64,000 bases of DNA. Source: CAWEFA01 sp963851385 (lineage in GTDB: Bacteria; Bacteroidota; Bacteroidia; Bacteroidales; DTGW01). Position 1 is the stretch's first letter, and the number at the start of each line of letters is the position of its first letter. Shown here one piece after another: positions 36,077 through 45,909 of the stretch. Below the pieces are notes generated by a model. The model worked only from the letters and a program-made list of their open reading frames with translations, searched no databases and was not told the origin of the DNA. The position numbers and the translations under genes are program-made. The DNA lies in assembly GCA_963851385.1 (NCBI GenBank), contig CAWKPE010000014.1, positions 1-64,000 of the forward strand. Reading direction: 5' to 3'.

Positions 36077-38767
36077 TTATAACTTTATAATTTTTACAAA
36101 TTTTGTTTCTTGGTTATTTTTTAATTTTATTAAGTATACACCCGATTTAAGACTTTCTCCTACGGTACAAGTATTGGAACAAACACCAGCTTCCTCCTGC
36201 TTCCCAAGTATATTAAAGATGCTGTACTCGGTTGGTGTTGTTGATTTTATTTGCATATTATTAGTAAAGGGATTAGGGAACAGAACCAAAGAACCTAGTT
36301 TGTTTTCTTTTATCGCTGATAAGGCACAATCAATTTTTCCGGTAGTACCTCCGACACATTTACCACAAGTATCTTTGTAAGCTGCTCCATTTACAATTCC
36401 GGCACAATCGATAGTACAGGAATCTTTTCCTGTATTGCCACCTACGCAATAACCGCATATGTCTATAGTTGCGGTACCATTCTGATCGCCATTGCAATCT
36501 AGCCGACATGCTTGTAACCCTGTATTTCCACTTACACATGTGCCACAATCGTCAATAAATGCTGTACCTGCAGAATCGCTGTGGCAATCGAAAACAGGTA
36601 TTCCGTAAACTATTCCAATTCCATTGTAATCAGACGCAACATAAACCCGTCCAGGTTCACGTGAATCTCCCGCTATCAAATCGATTCCACCGAAACTATG
36701 ATTGCTATCGTTTATCCTGCTCCAGGTTTTACACGTATCATCCGAACGATAGATACCCGCTACACCACCTATTGTTCCAATAATATATACAGCAGGGTAA
36801 TTATTACCCGGAATTGCTTTTCCTGTGCCTACTGCTAGTATTGATTGAATAGCGGTGATTTGACTGAAAGATGTCCCTGAATTAACCGAATGCCATAGAC
36901 CATTGTTTCCAAGAGGAAGAAACAGATCACCTTCTTTCCCCAGAGTGGCTCGCAATATTCCTCCGTTGGGCATCGTAGTAGTTGTGACATCAAAACTTTG
37001 TCCTCCATTTGTACTCACGTATATATCTCCGGTACTTTTATCATAACCATAGAATTTATTTGGATTTACAAAATCAGCAATAATTCTTAAATCATTATTA
37101 CTTGGGAAGCTGGATGGTAGGCCTGAACAAGTTTGCCAGGATATTCCCCTGTTATTTGTATAAGCAGCAATACCTGTTTGAGATGTCCAGATAATAGTGC
37201 TTCCGTCTGCAGAAACAGCAACATATCCATTAGTAACGCCTGATGGAGTTCTCAAAGTTGACCAATTAATACCTCCATTACTTGAATACTGACCGGTATT
37301 GCCTACCCTGGCCATAAAAGAAGGCATATTTTCTGCTATGGCCATACTGGTCGTACTTCCAATTGAGGGTGTAAAATTACCATACTTTGAAGGCACATCA
37401 AGAGAATCATTCCTGAAGCCATCATAGTCACCTATAACACAAAGTTCAGGAGCTCCGAATGTCGGACTGACTATTTCCTTCACAACAGTTTCTTCCAGTC
37501 CTTTAGCTGTAAAATACCAGTCAACTTTAAGAGCTGCATCTACATTAGAGGCATTATAGGTGCTCCAGATACCGTAACCGGTAACAAATAAAACGTGATC
37601 AGGATTGAAAGGATCCACTTCAACATCAGTAGTCCAATGTGGGTTTAATGGTGGCTGAACATATTTAAACCCGTTATCGTGCCTGTTTTGTCCTCCTAAT
37701 GTTGCTTTCCAGGTGGTACCACCATCAATGCTCCGATAGATTTCATCCATTGGAGTATAGTGATCCATAGTGCTTACAAAAACTAAATCAGGATTTGAAG
37801 GATATACACTTACTCCGGAAAAAGCACAGCCGGATTTTATTGGTGAAATGTCAGTAAATGTTTTCAGCTTCAGGTTGTATTTCAATACTCTTCCATTTGT
37901 TGCAAGATAAGGACCTGCCGTATCGCTATATGCTATGTATATGAGGCTGTCAGCAGCAACGGCTGCATGAACGGGCATAAAATTTGTAGACTGGCCGGGT
38001 ACGGCCTGCCACGTTTTACCAGTATCAGAACTATAGTACAAATTTGTATTATGTGTTCTGGCAACACCGATAAATATTAAAGGAGTTTCATTACCAAAAG
38101 AACCACTGTCCTTAATAAATTTCACAAAAGTGATTCCTGTGCTTCCGCTAGTTGTAGTCACCGGAAAGCTGCTAACTTTTTTCCAGGTAGCTGCACTGTC
38201 AATGCTTTTCCAGAGTCCGCTAGTCCTGGTTCCCATTAACAAAGTACTTCCTTTGTTGGGATCCACGACTAATCTTTCGTCCACGCTTCTGCCATAATCA
38301 TTCCCGCCGCACAAAAACGATACATTTGCTTTTTTCCAGGTTTTGCCCCTATCGTTAGAGCGAAGCATTGTTGTAGGAGACCATAGCACATATTCACCGG
38401 CCGCTTCATAAACTTTATTTGAATCAGAAGGATCAATAGCAATACTCTCTATTCCCTGGTAACCCCATTCTGTAAAAGCAAGATTATAATTTAAGGGTAT
38501 CCAGGAACTATCAACTGGATTCCACCGGTAAGATCCGCCTACATCGGTTCGAAGATATATAAGGTTCTTTTGCGCGGGACTGGTTATTATACCGGAAACA
38601 TATCCTCCGCCTCCAATTGCCACATTTTTCCAGCGATATGGAATAGAAGATTGTGCATCTGATTCCGGCTGATAAAGAAGAGTTAAAAACAGGAGGATAG
38701 TGAGAAGAGTTTTAATGACATTTGAGAATTCAGCATATTCATTATAATTGTGTATAGTAGTTTTCAT
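36077..38767 (-). CDS. GH74-like xyloglucanase with Cys-rich repeats and T9SS sorting domain
   Basis: 896 residues. After a signal peptide ending DAQ-S the sequence follows GH74: YRWKNVAIGGGGYVSGIITSP, LIYLRTDVGGSYRW, WGYQGIESIAIDP, and many BNR/sialidase-like blades (SNDRGKTWKKAN, SIDSAATWKKVS, SIDGGTTWKA, STNGGQSFDV). Three Cys-rich repeats (DCGTCVSGNTG, ICGYCVGGNTG, TCGKCVGGTTG) link to a C-terminal type IX sorting domain (LFPNPFTNNMQI...GVYLIKLKNN). It should be an extracellular endo-xyloglucanase of the seven-bladed double propeller type. The catalytic Asp pair cannot be placed with certainty. Confidence 0.85.
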   Translation of the reverse strand: MKTTIHNYNEYAEFSNVIKTLLTILLFLTLLYQPESDAQSSIPYRWKNVAIGGGGYVSGIITSPAQKNLIYLRTDVGGSYRWNPVDSSWIPLNYNLAFTEWGYQGIESIAIDPSDSNKVYEAAGEYVLWSPTTMLRSNDRGKTWKKANVSFLCGGNDYGRSVDERLVVDPNKGSTLLMGTRTSGLWKSIDSAATWKKVSSFPVTTTSGSTGITFVKFIKDSGSFGNETPLIFIGVARTHNTNLYYSSDTGKTWQAVPGQSTNFMPVHAAVAADSLIYIAYSDTAGPYLATNGRVLKYNLKLKTFTDISPIKSGCAFSGVSVYPSNPDLVFVSTMDHYTPMDEIYRSIDGGTTWKATLGGQNRHDNGFKYVQPPLNPHWTTDVEVDPFNPDHVLFVTGYGIWSTYNASNVDAALKVDWYFTAKGLEETVVKEIVSPTFGAPELCVIGDYDGFRNDSLDVPSKYGNFTPSIGSTTSMAIAENMPSFMARVGNTGQYSSNGGINWSTLRTPSGVTNGYVAVSADGSTIIWTSQTGIAAYTNNRGISWQTCSGLPSSFPSNNDLRIIADFVNPNKFYGYDKSTGDIYVSTNGGQSFDVTTTTMPNGGILRATLGKEGDLFLPLGNNGLWHSVNSGTSFSQITAIQSILAVGTGKAIPGNNYPAVYIIGTIGGVAGIYRSDDTCKTWSRINDSNHSFGGIDLIAGDSREPGRVYVASDYNGIGIVYGIPVFDCHSDSAGTAFIDDCGTCVSGNTGLQACRLDCNGDQNGTATIDICGYCVGGNTGKDSCTIDCAGIVNGAAYKDTCGKCVGGTTGKIDCALSAIKENKLGSLVLFPNPFTNNMQIKSTTPTEYSIFNILGKQEEAGVCSNTCTVGESLKSGVYLIKLKNNQETKFVKIIKL

Positions 38768-38854
38768 TTTAAATGATATTTTAATTAGTGTAAAAATAAC
38801 AATTTATATAAAAATAACATAAGAAATGAATAATGAACGGAAATAATATATAAA

Positions 38855-38877
38855 AAACCCGGCAATAAACCGGGTTT
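38855..38877 (-). terminator. Intrinsic terminator of the DUF5606 gene
   Basis: An eight-pair stem AAACCCGG / CCGGGTTT with a seven-base loop lies just beyond the DUF5606 stop. Reading the minus strand it runs into TTTTTTATATA. Confidence 0.8.
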
Positions 38878-38887
38878 CATTTTAATA

Positions 38888-39448
38888 TTATGTTTTTTTC
38901 CTCGTTTTAGTCGTTTGTTTTACCTGTTTTCTTTGCGTCTCTTTTGCTTTCTTTGTTTCTACTGGTTTTTGTTTTGTTTTTGTTTTTGGTTGAATTTCCT
39001 TCTTCTCCTGATCAACATGTTCTTTCTGTTCTTCGACTGTCTTTTCCTCTTCTTTCTTTTCTTCTTCAAAGTTGCTGTAGCCGTTTCGTTGTAAAATATT
39101 ATACCAATTAATCAACTTCCTGATATCGGACAGATAAACTTTCTGCCGGTCATAATCTGGAAGAACTTTGGCAAAGTATTCCTTCAATTTAGCATCATCG
39201 GATTTGGCATCAATTGCCGGACCGCCTTTTTCCATTTCCTGGATGGTTTTAAAAACTTTTCGCAGAGGTATTTCACCTGAATCAGCAAAGATAGCTACAT
39301 CATTAAGTGAACTTACTTTGTAATGAGTGAAAGCATTCATGCGTTTTTTGTCTTCAAAACCTTCTACAATGATGCCATTGCGGGCTTGCGATATGTATTT
39401 ATACAGACCGCCGAATCCGGATATAGCTAATATTTCTTTAAATTCCAT
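38888..39448 (-). CDS. DUF5606 domain protein with Lys/Glu-rich tail
   Basis: 186 residues. The N-terminal 125 residues (MEFKEILAISGFGGLYKYISQARNGIIVEG, IPLRKVFKTIQEME, VYLSDIRKLINWYNILQ) match the Bacteroidota DUF5606 family, small SH3-like proteins of unknown role. The last 60 residues are a low-complexity charged tail dominated by Lys, Glu and Gln, which could bind nucleic acid. A -7-like TATTTTTG lies at 39467-39474 on the minus strand. Confidence 0.85.
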   Translation of the reverse strand: MEFKEILAISGFGGLYKYISQARNGIIVEGFEDKKRMNAFTHYKVSSLNDVAIFADSGEIPLRKVFKTIQEMEKGGPAIDAKSDDAKLKEYFAKVLPDYDRQKVYLSDIRKLINWYNILQRNGYSNFEEEKKEEEKTVEEQKEHVDQEKKEIQPKTKTKQKPVETKKAKETQRKQVKQTTKTRKKT

Positions 39449-39466
39449 AATGTGTATTATTTTCTA

Positions 39467-39474
39467 CAAAAATA
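39467..39474 (-). promoter_or_regulatory. -7 promoter element of the DUF5606 gene
   Basis: The minus strand reads TATTTTTG, matching TAnnTTTG, 19 bases before the ATG at 39448. No -33 TTG was found at the right distance. Confidence 0.4.
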
Positions 39475-39594
39475 AAATTGTTCCTCAAGCTGTCCAAAAA
39501 TAAAGACATTTTATTTGATAATGGTTTCAATGAAAAGATTTATTCGTTTTGTATTCATTGGTTCCAAGTACGTTGAAATGACAAATGAACTTTA

Positions 39595-40461
39595 TTATTT
39601 TACCATCAAATCAACAACTACAAATGTTGCAAAGATAATGCTTGCGATACCATTAAGAGTCGCAAATGCTAAATTAATCCTGTTTAGCTTATCCGGTTTA
39701 ATTAAAAGATGCTGGTAAATAAGCAATGCGATAAAAATTGAAGTGCCAATCCAATAGAATAATCCGGCTTTTTCAGTATAACCGGCAACAAGAACAATTG
39801 AAGCAGAAATTGTGTGCAGAATAGAAGAAAGTAGTATCGCATGTTTACGTCCTAACACTGCAGGTAGCGATTTAAGTGAATAGTTTTTATCAAAATCATC
39901 GTCCTGCAATGCATATATTATATCAAATCCACTTACCCAGAAAAGCACTATACCTGAAAATAATAAAGGAATCCAATGAAAACTACCAGTTACTGCGAGA
40001 TAAGCTCCAATAGGAGCCAGGGAAAGGCCTAAACCAAGCACGAAATGACAAAATACGGTAAATCGTTTTGTGAAACTGTAACCGAGTATAATTAATAATG
40101 CTAAAGGAGAAAGACGAAAAGTAATTGTATTGATAAACCAGGTTGTTGCTATGAACAATACTGAATTTATCATAGTGAATATCATAGCTGAACCGGGTTT
40201 AATAATACCTGCAGGTATTTCCCGAAGAGCAGTTCTTGGATTTAATGAATCGAAATGGCGATCGGCAAACCTGTTAAATGCCATTGCTGCATTACGCGCA
40301 AACACCATACATAATATTACCAAAAATAATAATTGCCATGAGAACTTATACCCGGTTTGATTTACGGCAAGGAAATAACCTATAATTGCAAAAGGCATTG
40401 CAAAAATAGTATGGCTGAAAGTTACTAATGATAAATAGGTTGATATTTTGGTTCTAAACAT
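39595..40461 (-). CDS. UbiA-family prenyltransferase, MqnP-like (menaquinone pathway)
   Basis: 288 residues with eight to nine hydrophobic segments. Both Asp-rich prenyl-diphosphate motifs are present: NRFADRHFD and DIIYALQDDDFD. The start LVTFSHTIFAMPFAIIGYFL and the block REIPAGIIKPGSA are typical of UbiA/MqnP-like enzymes, which attach a polyprenyl chain to an aromatic ring. In anaerobic Bacteroidota this type often belongs to the futalosine menaquinone route. No other menaquinone gene lies nearby, so MenA- or UbiA-type chemistry cannot be excluded. Confidence 0.82.
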   Translation of the reverse strand: MFRTKISTYLSLVTFSHTIFAMPFAIIGYFLAVNQTGYKFSWQLLFLVILCMVFARNAAMAFNRFADRHFDSLNPRTALREIPAGIIKPGSAMIFTMINSVLFIATTWFINTITFRLSPLALLIILGYSFTKRFTVFCHFVLGLGLSLAPIGAYLAVTGSFHWIPLLFSGIVLFWVSGFDIIYALQDDDFDKNYSLKSLPAVLGRKHAILLSSILHTISASIVLVAGYTEKAGLFYWIGTSIFIALLIYQHLLIKPDKLNRINLAFATLNGIASIIFATFVVVDLMVK

Positions 40462-40476
40462 TTTGTAAAATATATT

Positions 40477-40536
40477 GACTGCTGACTGTCGACTGCATAC
40501 TGCCGCGTCTGTCGGCAGGCCGCTGTCAGCAGTCTA
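40477..40536. repeat. Degenerate heptamer array with inverted partner
   Basis: GACTGCT, GACTGTC, GACTGCA and TACTGCC follow head to tail at 40477-40504. GTCAGCAGTC at about 40526-40535 is complementary to the first ten bases, so the whole can fold into a hairpin. It lies immediately upstream of the prenyltransferase start and after the macro-domain gene. It is GC-rich for the region. Confidence 0.65.
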
Positions 40537-40577
40537 ATTTTTAGGGTTAATAATTTTTAAACAACTCTTACGTTATT

Positions 40578-41079
40578 TCACAGGTTTGTCTGATACAAAT
40601 CGTAATTTTCATCATCAAAACAAACAAAGAAAACTTTTTCAATGCTTTTGGCTTTTTGCAAAAATTGTTTTACTTCATTTGCAGCTATCTGTGCGGCTTT
40701 TTCTTTAGGAAACCCATATATACCGGTACTGATATTAGGAAAAGCAATTGTTTTCAAATTCATGCTGTCAGCTAATTCCAGGCTTTTATTATAAGACGAT
40801 TTAAGCAGATTTTCCTCGTTTTTGTTACCACCTCTCCAAACAGGTCCTGCTGTATGAATGATATGCTTAGCAGGTAATTTGTATCCTTTGGTGATCTTTA
40901 GCTTCTCCTGTTTTGCATCCATTCAGGGTTCTGCATTCAGCAAGTAATTCCGGACCTGCAGCTCTGTGAATAGCTCCATCTACTCCGCCTCCTCCTAAAA
41001 GAGATGTGTTTGCTGCATTAACTATTGCATCGACTTTTAATTTGGTAATATCACCTTTTAATACTTCAATTGCAGTCAT
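40578..41079 (-). pseudogene. Macro-domain protein (O-acetyl-ADP-ribose deacetylase-like), frameshifted near 40896
   Basis: Two overlapping frames reconstruct one macro domain of about 165 residues: KGDITKLKVDAIVNAANTSLLGGGGVDGAIHRAAG in the first, and ITKGYKLPAKHIIHTAGPVW, TIAFPNISTGIYGFP in the second. Removing the base at 40896 gives GEAKITKGYKLP in frame. All ADP-ribose-binding loops are present, as in YmdB/MacroD-type deacetylases. The domain would be functional if the break is a sequence error. It sits in a block with several other broken genes. Confidence 0.85.
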
Positions 41080-41165
41080 AAATTAATTCGACAATTTGAA
41101 AATGTGTAAATGTGCAGATTTAAATAACTTGTCAGCCAATCATTTAAATAACTTTAAACTTTGAA

Positions 41166-43622
41166 CTATCTTCTTATCTGTGCTCCCAGTTCTTTTTCAA
41201 AAGCTTTCATCAGGTTATTCATCACTTTATCAATTTGAGTGTCCGTAAGTGTTTTTTCTTCATCCTGAAGTGTAAAGCTTACAGCATATGATTTTTTACC
41301 TTTTTCAATTTTATCTCCCTGGTAAACATCAAAAAGATTGATATGCTTAATCAATTTTCGTTCAGTTTTTCTGGCTATCGTCAGAAGTTGTTCATAAGTT
41401 ACATTAATATCAAGTATCATGGAAAGATCACGATGGACTTCAGGAAAACTTGGTAACTCTTCGAAACTAATCACATGATTTTTACAAAGCTCTATTACAT
41501 AATTCCAGTTAATATCACCGGTAAATACTTCTTGCTTAATATCGAATTCTTTCAATAATTCTTTTTTGACACTGCCAAATTCAGCCAGTTTCAGGTTATT
41601 ATAAGTATAAACCAATCCATCTGATAATAGTTCTTGTTGTAAAGGCTTCGCTTCTATTTTTGATAAATCAACACCAGATTTTTCAATAACATTATTGACA
41701 AAAGTTTTCAAGTGGAAAAATGTAGAAGGTTGTTCGGGAGTTGTCCAGTTTGGCTGTTCTATAAGTCCTGTTAGAAAAATACCCAAATGATAATTTTCAG
41801 AATATTGATCAAGATGATTTTTTGCATTTTCCTTTTTATCATAGAAATAGCAATTGCCAAATTCGTAAAATTTCAAATTGGAATTTTGATGATTGATATT
41901 ATGAATGATTGATTCCAGACCTCCAAAAATGAGTGACTGGCGCATACAATTTAAGTCAGAACTTAATGGGTTAATAAGATAAGCTATCCTGTTTTTAAAT
42001 GTATCTCTGTTTTCATAATAGGTACTTTTGGTCAACGAGTTGCACATGATTTCATTAAACCCGTTGCTGCTTAAATAATCTGAAATCATATTCTGAATTT
42101 CATCCGGTTCAGGTTTTTGAGAATAAGAAAGAGTAGAAATAACTTTATCTGAAAATTCTACATTATTATAACCATATATTCGCAAAATCTCTTCAACTAT
42201 ATCAGCTTCCTGATGTACGTCAACTCTGTAAGGTGGTACTGAAATCGAAAGGCCTTCTTTGGTTTCTTTATCGACATTTATTTCAAGCGAATTTAAAATA
42301 TTTACAATGGTATTGCGGTTAAGTTTCTTTCCAATAAGCCTGTTGATTCCTTCGAAAGTAACATTTACCTTAAAATGTGCGATTGGCTCAGGATATACAT
42401 CTACAATATCTGAAGAAATAGCTCCACCTGCAATTTCCTTAATAAGTATAGCTGCACGTTTTAGAGCATATACCGTATGATTGGGATCGGTACCTCGTTC
42501 GAAACGAAATGATGAATCCGTATTAAGTCCGTGATGACGTGCAGACTTGCGAACCCAAACAGGATTGAAATAAGCACTTTCAAGAAATATATTTTTCGTA
42601 CTTTCATTAACTCCGGAATCAAGCCCTCCAAAAATACCTGCCATACACATGCCTTCGTGATCATTACAAATCATCAGATCTTCCGGATGTCAGTTTCTGT
42701 TCAACACCATCAAGAGTTATAAAAGACGTACCGTTAGGCGTAGTTCTGACTATAATTTTGTTGCCAGTTATTTTATCGGCATCAAATGCATGTAAAGGCT
42801 GTCCTAGTTCATGAAGAACAAAATTGGTAATATCGACAATATTATTTATTGGTTTCTGTCCAATCGCTTTCAATCTGTTTCTTAGCCATTCAGGAGACTC
42901 TTTTATATTTACTCCTTTAATTGAAACACCTGAATATCTTTTGCATGCTTCAAGATTCTCAACTAATAACTTCAATAGGTAGTTCTGATTGTCAGTTTTA
43001 AATTTATCAACGGAAGGTTTAGTAATTTTTACAGGTTTACTTTGGTTAAAGAAAGCAGCCAAATCACGTGCAACACCATAATGGGAAGCGCTATCAATAC
43101 GGTTAGGGGTAAGGCTTATTTCAAAAACCCAATCATTTTCAACTTTAAAATAATCTTTTGCAAGAGTTCCAGGTTTTGACGAAGTGTATCTAGTACCATA
43201 ATTCCGTCATGAGCTAGTACCAAGACCCAATTCATCTTCAGCACAAATCATTCCTTCAGATTCTTCTCCACGAATTTTAGATTTTTTAATTTCAAAAACT
43301 TCCTGACCTGAATATATTTTTGTTCCAATCGTAGCTACAACTACCTTTTGGCCGGCAGCAACATTTGGTGCACCGCAAACTAATATTCAAAGGTTCTCCT
43401 TTGTCCTATATTAACTTTTGTAAGGCTTAGTTTATCTGCATTTGGATGTTTTGTGCATTCTAATACATGTCCTAGAACAAACCCTTCCAATCCGCCTTTT
43501 ACAGATTGCCATTGTTCCAGACTATCAACTTCAAGCCCAAGATTTACCAAAATTTCTTCAAGCTCTACAGGTGAAGCATTAGTGTCAATATATTGTCTTA
43601 GCCAATTATATGAGATCTTCAT
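41166..43622 (-). pseudogene. pheT: Phenylalanine-tRNA ligase beta subunit PheT, interrupted by several indels
   Basis: The pieces add up to a normal PheT of about 815 residues: MKISYNWLRQYID and the tRNA-binding EMAP-like domain (GHVLECTKHPNADKLSLTKV, VCGAPNVAAGQ), the B3/B4 and B5 domains, the catalytic-like core (SFRFERGTDPN, FYEFGNCYF) and the C-terminal anticodon-binding domain (FPEVHRDLSMILD). Frame breaks are inferred at 42683-42684 (extra C), 43184-43187 (GT doubled), 43212, 43381 and 43400-43402 (one base each); each is cured by deleting the extra base or bases. PheT is essential and normally single-copy, so sequence error is more likely than decay. Only the frame from 42674 to 41166 is long and intact. 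Confidence 0.9.
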
Positions 43623-43707
43623 ATTCTAATATTAACTGTGAGAAGCAAAAGTATAAAAATTTCTGTTTATCTATTTCTCAATATAGGTATGAATATATGA
43701 TTCAAAT

Positions 43708-43735
43708 TTGCGATAAAAATATTTCAATATCTTTG
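43708..43735 (+). promoter_or_regulatory. Promoter of surE
   Basis: TTG at 43708-43710 and TATCTTTG at 43728-43735 are 17 bases apart and match the -33/-7 consensus. The start of surE follows 20 bases later, leaving a short leader. Confidence 0.5.
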
Positions 43736-43755
43736 ATGGCATTAAAAAATATATT

Positions 43756-44534
43756 TTGAAGAAAGAGAAACTAAAATTGATTTTGGTTACTAACGATGAT
43801 GGAATCAGTGCAAAAGGATTAAAAGCATTGGTTGAAGTTGCAGCGCAATTTGGTGAAGTGGTAGTTGTTGCACCCGGAGAAGGTCAAAGCGGGATGGCGC
43901 ATGCTATTACAGTTAGAACTCCTGTCAGAGTGCATAAAACTACATATTTTGATCACATCACAACTTTCAAATGTAGCGGCACGCCAGTTGATTGCGTTAA
44001 AATGGCAATTAGCCGACTGTTGCCCAGGAAACCAGATTTGCTTTTGGCAGGTATTAATCATGGTGGCAATGCTTCATCAAGTGTTATGTATTCTGGAACA
44101 ATGGGGGCAGTTATTGAAGGTTGTTTGAATGAAATTCCTTCTATTGGATTTTCATTACTTAATTTTGATAAAGATGCCGATTTTAGTGTGGTTCAGCATT
44201 ATGCGCTGAATATGATTAAGGAATCGTTTAAACAGGGTATTCCAAAAGGAGTTTGTCTGAATATAAATGTTCCTAAGTACCTCTTAAAAAAATCAAGGGA
44301 ATAAAAATTTGCCGTCAGGATCATGGTGTCTGGAGAGAAGAATTCGAACACCGGATAGATCCAAACGGGCGCGATTACTATTGGCTAACCGGTACATTCG
44401 TGGATTTAGAACCTAATGCTAAAGATACGGATGAATGGGCTCTTAGAAGCAATTATGTTTCATTGGTTCCTGTACAATTTGACCAGACTGCTTATAAGTT
44501 TATGAAGAAATTGCGAGGGTGGAATTTGAAATAG
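43756..44534 (+). pseudogene. surE: 5'/3'-nucleotidase SurE, frameshifted near 44275
   Basis: The first 182 codons, from a TTG start, hold the catalytic part: LVTNDDGISAKGLKAL with the metal-binding DD, GEGQSGMAHAITV, CSGTPVDCVKMAI and GINHGGNASSSVMYSGTMGA. The remaining 75 or so codons lie in the next frame (KICRQDHGVW, FVDLEPNAKDTDEWALRSNYVSLVP) and end at 44534. Adding one G at about 44275 gives NVPKVPLKKIKGIKIC in frame. SurE dephosphorylates nucleoside monophosphates in stationary phase. The break lies in the same indel-rich stretch as pheT. Confidence 0.88.
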
Positions 44535-44541
44535 TTTAAAG

Positions 44542-44590
44542 TTTTCAATTTTCAATTTTCAATTTTCAATTTTCAATTTTCAATTTTCAA
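44542..44590. repeat. Heptanucleotide tandem array (TTTTCAA)x7
   Basis: Seven perfect copies of TTTTCAA occupy 44542-44590, between the converging surE and phosphofructokinase genes. The phosphofructokinase stop codon TGA (44587-44589, minus strand) is formed by the first repeat unit. Copy number would change the spacer length but not the protein. Confidence 0.9.
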
Positions 44591-45909
44591 TTTTTCATTC
44601 TAATTGGCTGGCCGGTGGCTTCGATTACATTCCACCACAACTCACTATCTAGATCTATTGTTTTACGTTTTGCTACGGCGCTAGCGATAGGTAATAGGGT
44701 AAACTCATTATTCCAGTTACCGACAACAAAGTCCGTTTTACCAGCCATTGCAGCATGTACTGCGTTTTGTGCTAAAAGACTGCAGAATTTACTATCGTTT
44801 GCATTAGCAGGTGCGCTGCGGATAATATAGCTGGGGTCAATATATTTTATGGTATATGGAAAATTCTTGGCGTCGAATTCATCAGAAATTTTATCTTTCA
44901 GATAAAGGCCAATATCTTTATGTTTAACATTGCCTGAAGCATCTGCATTTGGATGAGTAGTATCAAAAAAATATTGTCCGGCACCTTCTGCAACTACAAC
45001 CATTGCATGATGCCTGTCTTCAAGTCTTTTTCTTAATACTTTCAAAAAACCATAAGGCCCGTATAGGTCAAATTCCATTTCAGGAATAAGTACAAAATTA
45101 ACTTCCTGAATTGATAGAGCTGCATAGGCGGCAATAAATCCGGAATCCCGGCCCATAAGTTTAATTAAAGATATACCGTTAAATGCGCCGACTGCCTCGT
45201 TATGGGCATTGTTAATAATATCATTTGCAATTGAAAATGCAGTTTCAAAACCGAATGATTTTTCAATAAGATTAATATCGTTATCAATTGTTTTTGGAAC
45301 TCCTGCAATAGAAATTTTAAGCTTTCGCTTTTCAATTTCTTCGCTTATTTCATGAGCGCCGCGTAATGTTCCATCTCCACCGATGCAAAAAAGAATATTG
45401 ATGTTAAGTATTTCCAATGTATCTACTATCTGGTTTAAATCCTGGTTTCCACGAGATGATCCCAAAATAGAACCGCCTGAAAGATGAATATTTTCAACTA
45501 TTTGAGGTGTCAAATCTATTGTCGGATGATTATACTTAGATATAAAACCTTCATAACCATATTGTATACCAATGATGCGCTTAACTCCATAACGATAATA
45601 CAACTGGTTGAATATGCTACGGATAACGTTGTTCAAGCCGGGACATAATCCACCGCATGTTACTATTGCAACTTTTGTTTTGGCAGGTTCAAAGAAAAGT
45701 AATTCTCGAGGTCCAGCCTTTTCAAAAGAAATAGGAACTTCATTTTTCTCTTTGCATGAAATGTAATTTTCAAGAGTCGCGTTATGAAGAATTCTGTCTT
45801 TATCCTCTATGAAATTGTAAACTGCTTCACCCTTATTTGACGATAGTTTCAGAGGTGACTTTACTGTTCCTTTTCCCAAAATCTTCACTTCAAAATCTTC
45901 GTGTTTCAT
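44587..45909 (-). CDS. 6-phosphofructokinase, plant/trypanosomatid-like ATP-type subgroup
   Basis: 440 residues, longer than bacterial PfkA (about 320). Key motifs are CGGLCPGLNNVIRS, GSSRGNQD, FCIGGDGTLRG, VPKTIDNDI, IKLMGRDSGFIAAYAAL and PEMEF. A Gly in GGDGT favours ATP as donor, while the Lys in PKTIDND is the residue of PPi-type enzymes; this combination is known from plant and trypanosomatid ATP-dependent enzymes derived from the PPi lineage. It phosphorylates fructose 6-phosphate in glycolysis. It is divergent from the glucokinase gene. Confidence 0.85.
   Translation of the reverse strand: MKHEDFEVKILGKGTVKSPLKLSSNKGEAVYNFIEDKDRILHNATLENYISCKEKNEVPISFEKAGPRELLFFEPAKTKVAIVTCGGLCPGLNNVIRSIFNQLYYRYGVKRIIGIQYGYEGFISKYNHPTIDLTPQIVENIHLSGGSILGSSRGNQDLNQIVDTLEILNINILFCIGGDGTLRGAHEISEEIEKRKLKISIAGVPKTIDNDINLIEKSFGFETAFSIANDIINNAHNEAVGAFNGISLIKLMGRDSGFIAAYAALSIQEVNFVLIPEMEFDLYGPYGFLKVLRKRLEDRHHAMVVVAEGAGQYFFDTTHPNADASGNVKHKDIGLYLKDKISDEFDAKNFPYTIKYIDPSYIIRSAPANANDSKFCSLLAQNAVHAAMAGKTDFVVGNWNNEFTLLPIASAVAKRKTIDLDSELWWNVIEATGQPIRMKN

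Noticed and set aside
40470..40540. tRNA gene suggested by the GC-rich hairpin
   Set aside because: There is no cloverleaf, no TTCGA loop and no CCA-compatible acceptor stem. No tRNA or rRNA gene was recognised anywhere in the window.
44542..44590. Phase variation of phosphofructokinase by the heptamer array
   Set aside because: The stop codon is in the first unit, so changes in copy number fall downstream of the coding sequence.
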